Below, piece by piece: positions 1 to 5,873 of a DNA stretch of 7,804 nt. Below the pieces are notes generated by a model that made no database searches, was not told the DNA's origin, and worked only from the letters and a program-made list of their open reading frames with translations. Source of the stretch: an uncultured Eggerthella sp. (lineage in GTDB: Bacteria > Actinomycetota > Coriobacteriia > Coriobacteriales > Eggerthellaceae); the NCBI GenBank assembly GCA_902470405.1, contig CABRGJ010000033.1, positions 1-7,804 on the forward strand, read 5' to 3'. The stretch's first letter is position 1; each line of letters starts with the position of its first letter. Position numbers and translations under genes: made by a program.

Positions 1-1478
1 CGCGCAACCGCACGATCGTCGAAATCATGCTTGGTCGTACCGATGATCTGATAGTCCTCATGACCTTTGCCTGCGATCAGCACTGCGTCACTCGGAGATG
101 CGAGCGAGAGCGCTTTGCGAATCGCGCTACGCCTATCAGGCTCAACGCTGAAACGACCTTCATCGCCCTTCATGCCTGCAACGATGTCCTCGATGATTCG
201 CTGCGGATCTTCCGTGCGCGGATTGTCAGACGTGACCACTGCATGATCGGCCGCGAGCGCCGCCTTGCCCATAAGAGGGCGTTTGGTCGCATCGCGATCA
301 CCGCCACAACCGAACACGACGATGGTCTTGCCCTGAGAGAGCTGTTTGACCGATGCGATAGCCTTCTCGAGTGCATCGGGCGTATGCGCGTAATCGACAT
401 ACACAGACAAACTGCGCGCACGCTCTCCTCCTTCACCTGGCGCAAGCTCGATGCGCTCGATACGCCCAGGCACCGCAGGGACATCTGCCAGTGCGCTAGC
501 AATATCGTACGGTGCATACCCAAGCTGGAGCGCGATGCCGAATGCGCTCATCATGTTCTCAACATTGAAGCGCCCGACCAACGGATATTCGAGCGCGACA
601 ACATCCCCCATCACACCAAGCACCACGCGCGTACGCGCCGCATCGTAGGCGATCTTGATCGGATGGATATCCGCATTCTCAGCAAAACCTGTTGTGATGA
701 CCGTGTCGCCCTGTTCGAGAACGCTCGCAAGCAAGCGCTCTCCCCATTCGCTACCGATATTGATGACGCGCTTGGCAGGATAATCCGTGCTGAACAAACG
801 CCGCTTTGCCGCAAAATACGCCTCGAAGGTCTTGTGGTAATCAAGATGATCCTGCGTCAAATTCGTGAACGCTGTCACTGCAAAATCGCTCCCCCACACG
901 CGATCGAGGTCAAGTGCGTGCGAGCTGACCTCCATAGCCACAACGCTACAATGTGCATCTCGCATCTGTGCGAAGATGCGCTGCAGATCGCACGATTCTG
1001 GAGTGGTATGATCCGCCGGGAGCTCCTTGCCAGCAATATCGATGCCTACCGTACCGATCAGCCCGGTCGTCGCACCAAGCGTTCGCGCGATATGATCAAC
1101 CAGGAATGTCGTCGTGGTCTTCCCGTTCGTGCCCGTTATTCCAACGAGCGAAAGATCTTGAGATGGCATTCGATAGAAGCGAGCCGCAAGATGAGCCATT
1201 GCCTTGCGCGAGTCGTCAACGAGAATGAAGGTAACATGGTCTCCCCCCTTCAAGTCGAGCTCACGCTCGACCACCAATACACCCGCACCACGATCGACGG
1301 CATCCTGCGCGTATGCGTGTCCATCGCTTTTCATCCCGACGATGCAACAGAACGCCTCACCAGGCTGCACCGCATCACTGCGATAGGTGATGCCTGTTAT
1401 GGTGCGACCCGGATCGCCGATGATCGTGTGATCGAAGCCTTCGATGAGTTCTGCGCATGTTCTATCGGTCATGATCAT
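1..1478 (-). CDS. murE: UDP-MurNAc-tripeptide ligase MurE (C-terminus cut by window edge)
   Basis: MurE is the cytoplasmic ATP-dependent ligase that adds the third amino acid to UDP-MurNAc-L-Ala-D-Glu in peptidoglycan synthesis. I translated the minus strand and read 492 complete residues. The N-terminal domain has the SDAVQPGEAF...DGH pattern (about 34-54). The ATP loop GTNGKTTT is at 116-123, TTPES at 158-162 and MEVSSHAL at 182-189. NLTQDHLDYH is at 206-215, followed by the lysine of YFAAKRRLF (K225), which matches the carbamylated lysine of Mur ligases. The C-terminal domain has DYAHTPDAL (362-370), DNPRTEDP (418-425) and GKGHEDYQ (470-477). DNPR is the motif associated with meso-diaminopimelate as substrate. 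Family length is about 490-500, so only some 10 residues are missing. The start is either ATG 1478 or ATG 1472, each with an AGGA five bases upstream. The gap to the ftsI stop is one base for the first choice, which indicates co-transcription and probably translational coupling. Confidence 0.96.
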   Translation of the reverse strand, partial: MIMTDRTCAELIEGFDHTIIGDPGRTITGITYRSDAVQPGEAFCCIVGMKSDGHAYAQDAVDRGAGVLVVERELDLKGGDHVTFILVDDSRKAMAHLAARFYRMPSQDLSLVGITGTNGKTTTTFLVDHIARTLGATTGLIGTVGIDIAGKELPADHTTPESCDLQRIFAQMRDAHCSVVAMEVSSHALDLDRVWGSDFAVTAFTNLTQDHLDYHKTFEAYFAAKRRLFSTDYPAKRVINIGSEWGERLLASVLEQGDTVITTGFAENADIHPIKIAYDAARTRVVLGVMGDVVALEYPLVGRFNVENMMSAFGIALQLGYAPYDIASALADVPAVPGRIERIELAPGEGGERARSLSVYVDYAHTPDALEKAIASVKQLSQGKTIVVFGCGGDRDATKRPLMGKAALAADHAVVTSDNPRTEDPQRIIEDIVAGMKGDEGRFSVEPDRRSAIRKALSLASPSDAVLIAGKGHEDYQIIGTTKHDFDDRAVA

Positions 1479-1479
1479 C

Positions 1480-3258
1480 CTAGTCCTGCGTGATGTGATA
1501 ACGGTCGATCGCGAACTCCATGATGTCATGGAACGCGGGAACGGTCTTTCGCTCACCCGGCACATCGGTCGCACCAACGAAGCACACGAGTTTCGTTGAA
1601 GCATCAGGGAGATAGCCAACGAACGAGATATTGTACACGCCTTCTTTATAGCCACCATTCGGACTTGCGATCTCGGCCGTACCTGTCTTTCCTGCAACGC
1701 GATATCCATCGATCGCCGCTTGCGTACCCGTTCCTTCCTTGACCACAGCCTCGAGCATGGTATCCAGATCATCGATCGCCCGATCGTTGTCGACCACTTT
1801 CTCGGTCGTGTATGTCAGTTCTTCACCGCTCGAGGGGACTTCGAGCAGGAAATGTGGCTGCGCGATCGTTCCATTGCTTGCAACCAGTCCATAGAAGCGC
1901 ATCATCTGGATGGGGCTCACCTCGAGTCCCTGTCCGAAGCTGATATTGTAACCCTGCACTTCGGTCCACTTATCACGCGGCGCAAGATAACCGCTCGCAG
2001 CACCCGGATAATCGATATTCGTATCGCTTACGATCTGGTATTTTTGCAGGTATTCATAGAATTTTGAGAAGGTGAGGTCGCGCGCGATCAGCGACATGCC
2101 GATGTTCGAAGAATCCGCCATGATAGTGGTCGCGGTCATATCCTTATCCTCGCGCTCATGCGAGTCGGTTATCTCATGCTCGCCCACTTGCAAAATCGAA
2201 GGACAATAGTAGTTCTTATCGACCGACACGGTTCCCTCTTCAAGCGCCGCGAGCATCGTCACCGCTTTGAACACCGATCCTGGTTCATAATGCCCCGAGA
2301 TACCCGAGAGGTTCGTCGCGCCCTCTTCGACCTCCGAGAGATCCGTGATGTCGAAGGTCGGCACCGAAGCACATGCGAGCATCTCACCCGTCTCGGCATT
2401 CATGACCGCGCCGAAGCCTGTCTTTCCGTCGACCTCCTCCGTGCGCTTGAGCACGGCTTTTTCTACTTGCTGTTGAAGCTCTACGTCGATAGACACCACG
2501 ATGTCCTGACCATTCACCACTTCAGCTTCGATCTGAGTCGCACCCGGAACGGGCACGCCTTCCTTGCTGTACATCGTGGTCTTCTTGCCCGGCGTACCGC
2601 CCAAGATATCGTTATAGTACAGCTCAAGACCCGACACAGGATCGCCTTCGCTGTTTACTACACCGATCAGCTGGCTTGCTATCGAACCGCAAGGGTAGAT
2701 GCGCTTGCTGGTCTTCTCGTAATCGAAGCCATCGATGCCAAGCTCTTTGACTTTGTTCAGCTGATCTTCATCAACACCTTTTGCCAGGTAGACGAAATTC
2801 GTGTTCTGCTCGATCTTCTCTTGATAATCCTCAGCATTCCCGCCGCATGCCTGAACGAGCCCATTCACAAGCGCGCTCACCTGGCCAGAATCCTGGATCT
2901 TATGAGGATGGCAGAACAGATTGTACGCATCGACGGTGGTCGCGAGCACTACGCCGTTGCGGTCATAGATAGTTCCGCGCCGTGGCTCGACATCGACCGT
3001 AACCATGCGCTGGGAACCTTCAGCATGCTCGATCGCATAGGCATCGATCACCTGCACCCATACGAGACGAGCGAACACGATGATCGCCAAGATCAAGACA
3101 GCGATGAGCAAGACGCTCAGCCGATGCGGCGATGTCTCAAAAGCACGCGTACCGTCCTGAACATGCAACGACGACGCCCGTCGATCGACCGTGCGCCGTG
3201 AAGAAGAGAAGTCCTTGCGGGAAGGACTTCCCGAACGGGGATGCTTCGAATAGGGCAT
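1480..3258 (-). CDS. ftsI: Septal class B penicillin-binding protein FtsI (PBP3-type transpeptidase)
   Basis: This 592-residue protein is the transpeptidase that cross-links septal peptidoglycan on the outer face of the membrane. A basic, Ser-rich cytoplasmic tail (1-45) precedes one membrane anchor (about 47-70). The PBP dimerisation domain starts with EPRRGTIYDRNG (91-102). The transpeptidase domain has all three active-site motifs: SVFK with catalytic Ser328 and Lys331, SSN at 383-385, and KTGT at 524-527. GQGLEVSPIQM (442-452) is also typical. The protein ends about 65 residues after KTG, so there is no PASTA domain. The ATG at 3258 has GGAG seven to eight bases upstream and lies three bases after the stop of the FtsL-like gene. 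Its place between ftsL and murE supports FtsI rather than an elongation-type PBP2. A perfect inverted repeat lies in its early codons (see 3208-3230). Confidence 0.95.
   Translation of the reverse strand: MPYSKHPRSGSPSRKDFSSSRRTVDRRASSLHVQDGTRAFETSPHRLSVLLIAVLILAIIVFARLVWVQVIDAYAIEHAEGSQRMVTVDVEPRRGTIYDRNGVVLATTVDAYNLFCHPHKIQDSGQVSALVNGLVQACGGNAEDYQEKIEQNTNFVYLAKGVDEDQLNKVKELGIDGFDYEKTSKRIYPCGSIASQLIGVVNSEGDPVSGLELYYNDILGGTPGKKTTMYSKEGVPVPGATQIEAEVVNGQDIVVSIDVELQQQVEKAVLKRTEEVDGKTGFGAVMNAETGEMLACASVPTFDITDLSEVEEGATNLSGISGHYEPGSVFKAVTMLAALEEGTVSVDKNYYCPSILQVGEHEITDSHEREDKDMTATTIMADSSNIGMSLIARDLTFSKFYEYLQKYQIVSDTNIDYPGAASGYLAPRDKWTEVQGYNISFGQGLEVSPIQMMRFYGLVASNGTIAQPHFLLEVPSSGEELTYTTEKVVDNDRAIDDLDTMLEAVVKEGTGTQAAIDGYRVAGKTGTAEIASPNGGYKEGVYNISFVGYLPDASTKLVCFVGATDVPGERKTVPAFHDIMEFAIDRYHITQD
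3208..3230 (-). repeat. Perfect 9-bp inverted repeat in the early ftsI coding sequence
   Basis: GAAGTCCTT and AAGGACTTC flank a five-base loop (GCGGG on the plus strand). In the ftsI mRNA this hairpin would begin about 28 bases after the start codon. On the minus strand it is followed by TCTTCTTC, not a T-tract, so it does not look like a factor-independent terminator. It may slow translation or be coincidental in the Arg/Lys/Ser-rich tail. Confidence 0.5.
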
Positions 3259-3261
3259 GGC

Positions 3262-3729
3262 TTACTCCAATGCCGCAGCGTATGCGATGCTTCCTGTGAG
3301 CGAAAGGTTGCCCGACGAATCGAATGCGACCACGTCAGGATCGAGGGTAAGCGTCGCAGAAGCGCCCGGCGCTGCCATCTTCAGCTCGTCAGCTGCGATG
3401 GTACGAAGATTGCTCGGGCTTGCGATGAGGCTCTTCTGAACAGCGAGCGACTGGCCTTCCGAGCGCATCGTCGCGATCTCCGAGCGCAGCTCGCTCGATG
3501 CAGAGGCAGCACTGTATGCAGCCGATGCCAGACCGACCTGAATGAAGCCGATGCAGAGTATGACCGCTAATACCGCGACCACCACTTTAACGATAAGAAC
3601 GTGGAAATCGGAAAGGCCTGGGCGTGTTGCCTGTTTATGACCAGGTACGACACGAACCGATGGTTGTACGTATTCACGTACGGGCTGTTGCACGGCAGTA
3701 TCGTAGCGATATGCAGGTGCTCCTGCCAC
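3262..3729 (-). CDS. ftsL: FtsL-like bitopic division protein
   Basis: FtsL is a small single-pass membrane protein that works with FtsB/DivIC and FtsQ/DivIB to activate FtsW-FtsI at the septum. From GTG 3729 the product has about 155 residues. The order is a cytoplasmic tail of about 43 residues rich in Pro, Val and Arg, one membrane segment (about 44-66), and a likely coiled coil (about 73-102). Then comes SPSNLRTIAADELKMAAP (about 104-121), matching the FtsL/DivIC pattern of a helix ending in A..eLgM..P. Sequence identity in this family is low, so topology and position between rsmH and ftsI carry much of the call. An upstream in-frame GTG at 3738 is also possible, but the ribosome site AAGGAAGG runs into it. 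The GTG at 3729 has eight bases of spacing and fits better. Confidence 0.8.
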   Translation of the reverse strand: MAGAPAYRYDTAVQQPVREYVQPSVRVVPGHKQATRPGLSDFHVLIVKVVVAVLAVILCIGFIQVGLASAAYSAASASSELRSEIATMRSEGQSLAVQKSLIASPSNLRTIAADELKMAAPGASATLTLDPDVVAFDSSGNLSLTGSIAYAAALE

Positions 3730-3737
3730 AAGTCTCA

Positions 3738-3745
3738 CCTTCCTT
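3738..3745 (-). promoter_or_regulatory. Ribosome binding site of the ftsL-like gene (decides the start)
   Basis: The minus strand reads AAGGAAGG here. It abuts and overlaps the first possible GTG (3738) but lies eight bases before the second in-frame GTG (3729). Standard spacing therefore favours the shorter protein. Confidence 0.55.
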
Positions 3746-3801
3746 ATGGCAATACGTTAACTTCCAGCGAGCATGCCTTGCTTTGCCGCACAAAGGCACG
3801 C

Positions 3802-4773
3802 TCAGGTAATAGATTCATCACATCGCTGCGCGATACGCAGTTTGGCACTTCTACTGCGTGGGTTGCGCGCGACCTCCTCCGCACTTGGGACGATCGGCTT
3901 ACGCGTGATCAGTTCGAGTATCGGCTTATGTCCGCACATGCAAACGGGCAGTTCAGGCGGACAGATACACCCTTGTGCATAGTCCTTGAAACAATCCTTC
4001 ACGATGCGATCTTCGAGCGAATGATAGCTGATGACCGCAATGCGACCGCCGGGAGCGAGCCACCTGATGGCTGCTTCCAAGCCAGAACGGAGCATATCGA
4101 GCTCCCCGTTCACCTCGATGCGCAATGCTTGAAACGTCCTTTTTGCCGGATGGCCTCCGCTTCTTCGCGCGGATGCTGGGACAGCTGCTTTGATGATCTC
4201 CACAAGCTGCTCGCTTTCCGTGATAGGCGCCTTTTCGCGGGCTTTCACGATGAATTCCGCAATGCGGCTCGCCCATTTCTCGTCAGAGTATTGCTGGATG
4301 ATCCGAGCGAGATCTGTTGCGTTTTTAGTGTTGATGATCTCTGCTGCGGTTAAAGTTTGTTTACTCGGATTCATCCGCATATCGAGTGGGCCATTTTCCT
4401 TGAAGGAAAAGCCGCGAGAAGGCGTATCGATCTGCACTGACGAAACACCAATATCGAAGAGGATCGCGTCGATCGAGGGAACCTCTGCTTCCAAGAGTAA
4501 GGAATCTAACATTCCGAAGTTTCCCGAGAGCACGTCGATCTCCGGTCTGATCTCGTCAGGCAACACAGAAAGACGCTGTGTTGCTGCATCGAGTGCTACC
4601 TGATCTTGGTCTATGCCGATAAGATGCCCACTCGGACCGATCAGCTTCGCTGCTGCGAGCGAATGACCTGCGCCACCGAGTGTCGCATCAACATAGATCT
4701 TGCCCGTTGAAAGTTGCAATCCTTGCATGCATTCATCGAGCAGAACAGGTATATGCCGATATTCGTTTGTCAC
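3802..4773 (-). CDS. rsmH: 16S rRNA (cytosine(1402)-N4)-methyltransferase RsmH
   Basis: RsmH (MraW) is the SAM-dependent enzyme that N4-methylates C1402 of 16S rRNA near the ribosomal P site. The 323-residue product is close to the usual family length of about 310-320. It begins with HIPVLL (7-12), then the SAM-binding DATLGGAGH (29-37) and GIDQD (53-57). FDIGVSS (106-112), RGFSF (120-124) and GPLDMRM follow. Late motifs are HPAKRTFQALRIEVN (208-222), ISYHSLEDR (248-256), a four-cysteine stretch C269/C271/C278/C280, and the basic NPRSRSAKLRIAQR tail. The start is GTG at 4773, eleven bases after the mraZ stop. Its ribosome site is weak (AAGAG), which suggests dependence on translation from mraZ. 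The 72 bases between its stop and the ftsL-like GTG hold no promoter that I can defend. Confidence 0.97.
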   Translation of the reverse strand: MTNEYRHIPVLLDECMQGLQLSTGKIYVDATLGGAGHSLAAAKLIGPSGHLIGIDQDQVALDAATQRLSVLPDEIRPEIDVLSGNFGMLDSLLLEAEVPSIDAILFDIGVSSVQIDTPSRGFSFKENGPLDMRMNPSKQTLTAAEIINTKNATDLARIIQQYSDEKWASRIAEFIVKAREKAPITESEQLVEIIKAAVPASARRSGGHPAKRTFQALRIEVNGELDMLRSGLEAAIRWLAPGGRIAVISYHSLEDRIVKDCFKDYAQGCICPPELPVCMCGHKPILELITRKPIVPSAEEVARNPRSRSAKLRIAQRCDESIT

Positions 4774-4784
4774 TGTGCAAGCTC

Positions 4785-5216
4785 TTAGGATTCACTCATC
4801 AGCGATGCCAAATCGACAGAGCCGACGAAATCATCCCAGCGTTGAGCGTCCCAGATCTCGAAATGATCCTCATCACCAACGAAAACCACGTCCTTGCCAA
4901 GCCCTGCGATCTCGCGCTGAGCAGGAGTCAGGTGGATACGGCCCGAGTTATCAATCTCGCAATTCCGGACACGAGAATTGAGTACCTTACGCAGCGCAGA
5001 CTTGCGTTTGCTGCTGACGTCAAAGCCACCCTCTCCTTCGAAGAGGCCTTCCACCCAATTGGTGTAATCCTCAACTTCGAAGACATAAAGACATTGGTTC
5101 TCGGGATCGGGAGTGATCCTGAGATCCTGCGAGAGCACCTTTCTGAAAGACGACGGAAGCGACAAGCGTCCCTTAGCATCCATCTTGTGACGGTATTCGC
5201 CCAAGAGCTCGCTCAT
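4785..5216 (-). CDS. mraZ: Transcriptional regulator MraZ
   Basis: MraZ is the conserved DNA-binding protein at the head of dcw clusters. In E. coli it represses its own operon, binding TGGG direct repeats as a ring-shaped oligomer. From ATG 5216 the product has 143 residues, a normal length. It has two SpoVT/AbrB-type domains. The first contains DAKGRLSLPSSFR (about 13-25), where Arg17 corresponds to the E. coli Arg15 needed for DNA binding. The second contains SRVRNCEIDNSGRIHLTP and ends with VVFVGDEDHFEIW. The reading frame is open further, to a TTG at 5231, but those codons are the ribosome binding site itself (AGAGGAGG), so ATG 5216 is the start. It is the first gene of the leftward operon, with a recognisable promoter and GTGGG repeats upstream. 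Confidence 0.96.
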   Translation of the reverse strand: MSELLGEYRHKMDAKGRLSLPSSFRKVLSQDLRITPDPENQCLYVFEVEDYTNWVEGLFEGEGGFDVSSKRKSALRKVLNSRVRNCEIDNSGRIHLTPAQREIAGLGKDVVFVGDEDHFEIWDAQRWDDFVGSVDLASLMSES

Positions 5217-5220
5217 ACTT

Positions 5221-5228
5221 CCTCCTCT
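5221..5228 (-). promoter_or_regulatory. Strong ribosome binding site of mraZ
   Basis: AGAGGAGG on the minus strand ends four bases before ATG 5216. It lies inside the longer open frame that begins at TTG 5231, so it rules out that longer start. Confidence 0.85.
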
Positions 5229-5255
5229 CAAAAGTAGACTCTCCCGCTGGAGTGT

Positions 5256-5284
5256 ATTTTATGCTCATTTGACCCACATTGCAA
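5256..5284 (-). promoter_or_regulatory. Sigma-70-type promoter of the mraZ/dcw operon
   Basis: On the minus strand TTGCAA (5284-5279) and TAAAAT (5261-5256) are separated by exactly 17 bases. The start of transcription would fall near 5249, giving a leader of about 33 bases before ATG 5216. A GTGGG box (5277-5273) lies in the spacer between -35 and -10, which is a natural position for repression. Confidence 0.75.
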
Positions 5285-5327
5285 CACAAAATGCATTTTT
5301 GCCCCACTTTCATCCCACTTCTACCAC
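5273..5327 (-). promoter_or_regulatory. MraZ-type operator: four GTGG(G) boxes facing mraZ
   Basis: On the minus strand, GTGG words begin at 5327, 5318, 5307 and 5277. The spacings are 9, 11 and 30 bases, all near multiples of a helical turn. Three are GTGGG or GTGGGG, and the one at 5307 reads AAAGTGGGG. E. coli MraZ binds TGGG direct repeats with 10-base periodicity, and the Mycoplasma MraZ box is AAAGTG followed by G or T. The boxes lie directly upstream of mraZ and overlap its promoter, so autoregulation by MraZ is the likely meaning. Binding is inferred. Confidence 0.75.
5288..5299. promoter_or_regulatory. Perfect 12-base palindrome upstream of the mraZ -35
   Basis: AAAATGCATTTT is its own reverse complement. 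It sits three bases upstream of the mraZ -35 hexamer, in the 30-base gap between two GTGGG boxes. It could be an operator for a dimeric regulator or an AT-rich polymerase contact. An AT-rich palindrome of this size may also arise by chance. Confidence 0.35.
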
Positions 5328-5350
5328 ATGAAATGAGGCAAGATTTTAAC

Positions 5351-5424
5351 GTGGTACTACATCTTGTGGTTTGAATTTGAGCTGGCTTCAAAATATGGTG
5401 GACATAATAGTGGTACGAAGTGGG
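5351..5424 (+). promoter_or_regulatory. Second MraZ-type box cluster, facing the winged-helix gene
   Basis: GTGG words on the plus strand begin at 5351, 5366, 5398, 5410 and 5420. The last three are 12 and 10 bases apart. The segment GTGGTACGAAGTGGGATG (5410-5427) matches the minus-strand segment 5327-5311 except for one extra base. The region therefore has two divergent copies of one module, one reading toward mraZ and one toward the winged-helix gene. Regulation by MraZ is inferred from box similarity. Confidence 0.55.
5371..5399 (+). promoter_or_regulatory. Possible promoter for the winged-helix gene
   Basis: TTGAAT (5371-5376) and TATGGT (5394-5399) are 17 bases apart. An alternative -10, CATAAT at 5403-5408, has no good -35. 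GTGG boxes overlap or follow the -10 (5398, 5410, 5420). Transcription starting here would leave a leader of roughly 85 bases before TTG 5493. Confidence 0.35.
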
Positions 5425-5483
5425 ATGCTTTTTGCCGAAAAAAATCTCATCCAAAGCAAAACAATCAATATCTTTAACTTTTT

Positions 5484-5491
5484 AAGGCAGG
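5484..5491 (+). promoter_or_regulatory. Ribosome binding site before overlapping TTG/GTG starts
   Basis: AAGGCAGG precedes TTGTG at 5493-5497. The TTG at 5493 opens the winged-helix frame. The GTG at 5495 opens a different frame of 41 codons that stops at 5618-5620. AAGG is five bases before TTG and seven before GTG, so the site could serve either start. Confidence 0.45.
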
Positions 5492-5492
5492 A

Positions 5493-5852
5493 TTGTGCAA
5501 TTCTCCCTGTACGGAATCAGACTACAACTTAGAAAGTGGGGCATGGTGGAAGCACATTTGGGATCATTTTCGAAACATGCAAAGCGCCACCAAAGAAAAG
5601 GCACCCACTCGGGTGCCTAACGCCTTCAAGGAAACATCGATCGCAGCAGCGAACCGCCTTAACATGACAAGTACGGATGAATATATCCTCAAGGTTCTTG
5701 AAACGAATGGTCGCGTGACTGCAGTAAGGATCGCTGAGGTGCTCGGTATCAGCGAGAGCACGGTTCGCCGGTCGTTCCGCAGATTACGCGTATATGGGCT
5801 CATCGAGCGGATCGGCTCGAACAAAGCAGGATACTGGCGTGTGGTCGATTGA
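5493..5852 (+). CDS. Small winged-helix DNA-binding protein of unknown role
   Basis: The supported part is residues 60-118 of the 119-residue frame, a DeoR/MarR-like winged helix. It contains DEYILKVLETNG, then VTAVRIAEVLGISESTVRRSFRRL (the helix-turn-helix), then YGLIERIGSNKAGYWRVV (the wing). Similar C-terminal modules occur in AlbA_2-type ATPase regulators, but no ATPase part is present. The start is uncertain. TTG 5493 has a ribosome site. ATG 5577 and ATG 5664 have no clear one, but ATG 5664 would leave just the DNA-binding domain. Residues 1-28 have many Trp, Cys and AT-rich codons and overlap two GTGG boxes, so they may be an untranslated leader. The gene runs opposite to mraZ across a control region with shared boxes and converges on murJ, 21 bases from its stop. 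Function is unknown; a transcription factor is the simplest reading. Confidence 0.65.
   Translation: MCNSPCTESDYNLESGAWWKHIWDHFRNMQSATKEKAPTRVPNAFKETSIAAANRLNMTSTDEYILKVLETNGRVTAVRIAEVLGISESTVRRSFRRLRVYGLIERIGSNKAGYWRVVD
5495..5620 (+). CDS. Possible 41-residue leader peptide (weak)
   Basis: GTG 5495 has AAGG seven bases upstream, the best spacing in the region. It opens a 41-codon frame that ends in TAA at 5618-5620, on the last base of the hairpin at 5599-5618. The product is basic (QRKGTHSGA at the C-terminus) and resembles no family I know. It overlaps the winged-helix frame. A leader peptide next to a hairpin recalls attenuation, but nothing else supports that. Confidence 0.15.
   Translation: MQFSLYGIRLQLRKWGMVEAHLGSFSKHAKRHQRKGTHSGA
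5536..5549 (+). promoter_or_regulatory. Third GTGG box pair, 10 bases apart
   Basis: GTGGGG begins at 5536 and GTGG at 5546, exactly 10 bases apart. The flank AGAAAGTGGGGCA resembles the minus-strand ATGAAAGTGGGGCA near 5310-5299. The pair falls inside the 5' part of the winged-helix frame, which weakens the case that this part is coding. Confidence 0.4.
5599..5618 (-). terminator. Factor-independent terminator on the murJ strand, inside the winged-helix gene
   Basis: AGGCACCC and GGGTGCCT form a perfect, GC-rich 8-bp stem with a four-base loop. On the minus strand the stem is followed by TTTCTTT, as in intrinsic terminators. On the plus strand the stem is followed by AACGCC, with no T-tract. 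The hairpin therefore fits best as the end of the murJ transcript, about 255 bases past the murJ stop at 5874. No other hairpin is visible in the 21 bases between the two stop codons. Confidence 0.65.
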
Positions 5853-5873
5853 GGAATACGCCCGATTATATGC

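Noticed and set aside
27..1493. Long 488-codon open frame on the plus strand
   Set aside because: It lies exactly antisense to murE, whose minus-strand translation has every Mur ligase motif. The plus-strand product is rich in Arg, His and Cys with no recognisable domain, typical of a mirror frame.
2158..3201. 347-codon open frame on the plus strand
   Set aside because: It is antisense to ftsI and has no domain; the ftsI motifs on the other strand are unambiguous.
3739..3801. CTTTG/CAAAG hairpin in the rsmH to ftsL gap
   Set aside because: The stem is only five bases with no T-tract on the minus strand, too weak to call a terminator within an operon.
3601..4353. 250-codon open frame on the plus strand
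   Set aside because: It runs antisense across the ftsL-like gene and rsmH, including their gap, and its product resembles nothing.
5273..5424. Repeated GTGG words considered as a CRISPR or satellite array
   Set aside because: The repeated unit is four to six bases, in two orientations with irregular spacing. There are no long identical repeats with unique spacers.
5173..5454. 93-codon minus-strand frame over the mraZ upstream region
   Set aside because: It overlaps the mraZ start in another frame and spans the promoter and GTGG boxes. No domain or ribosome site supports it.
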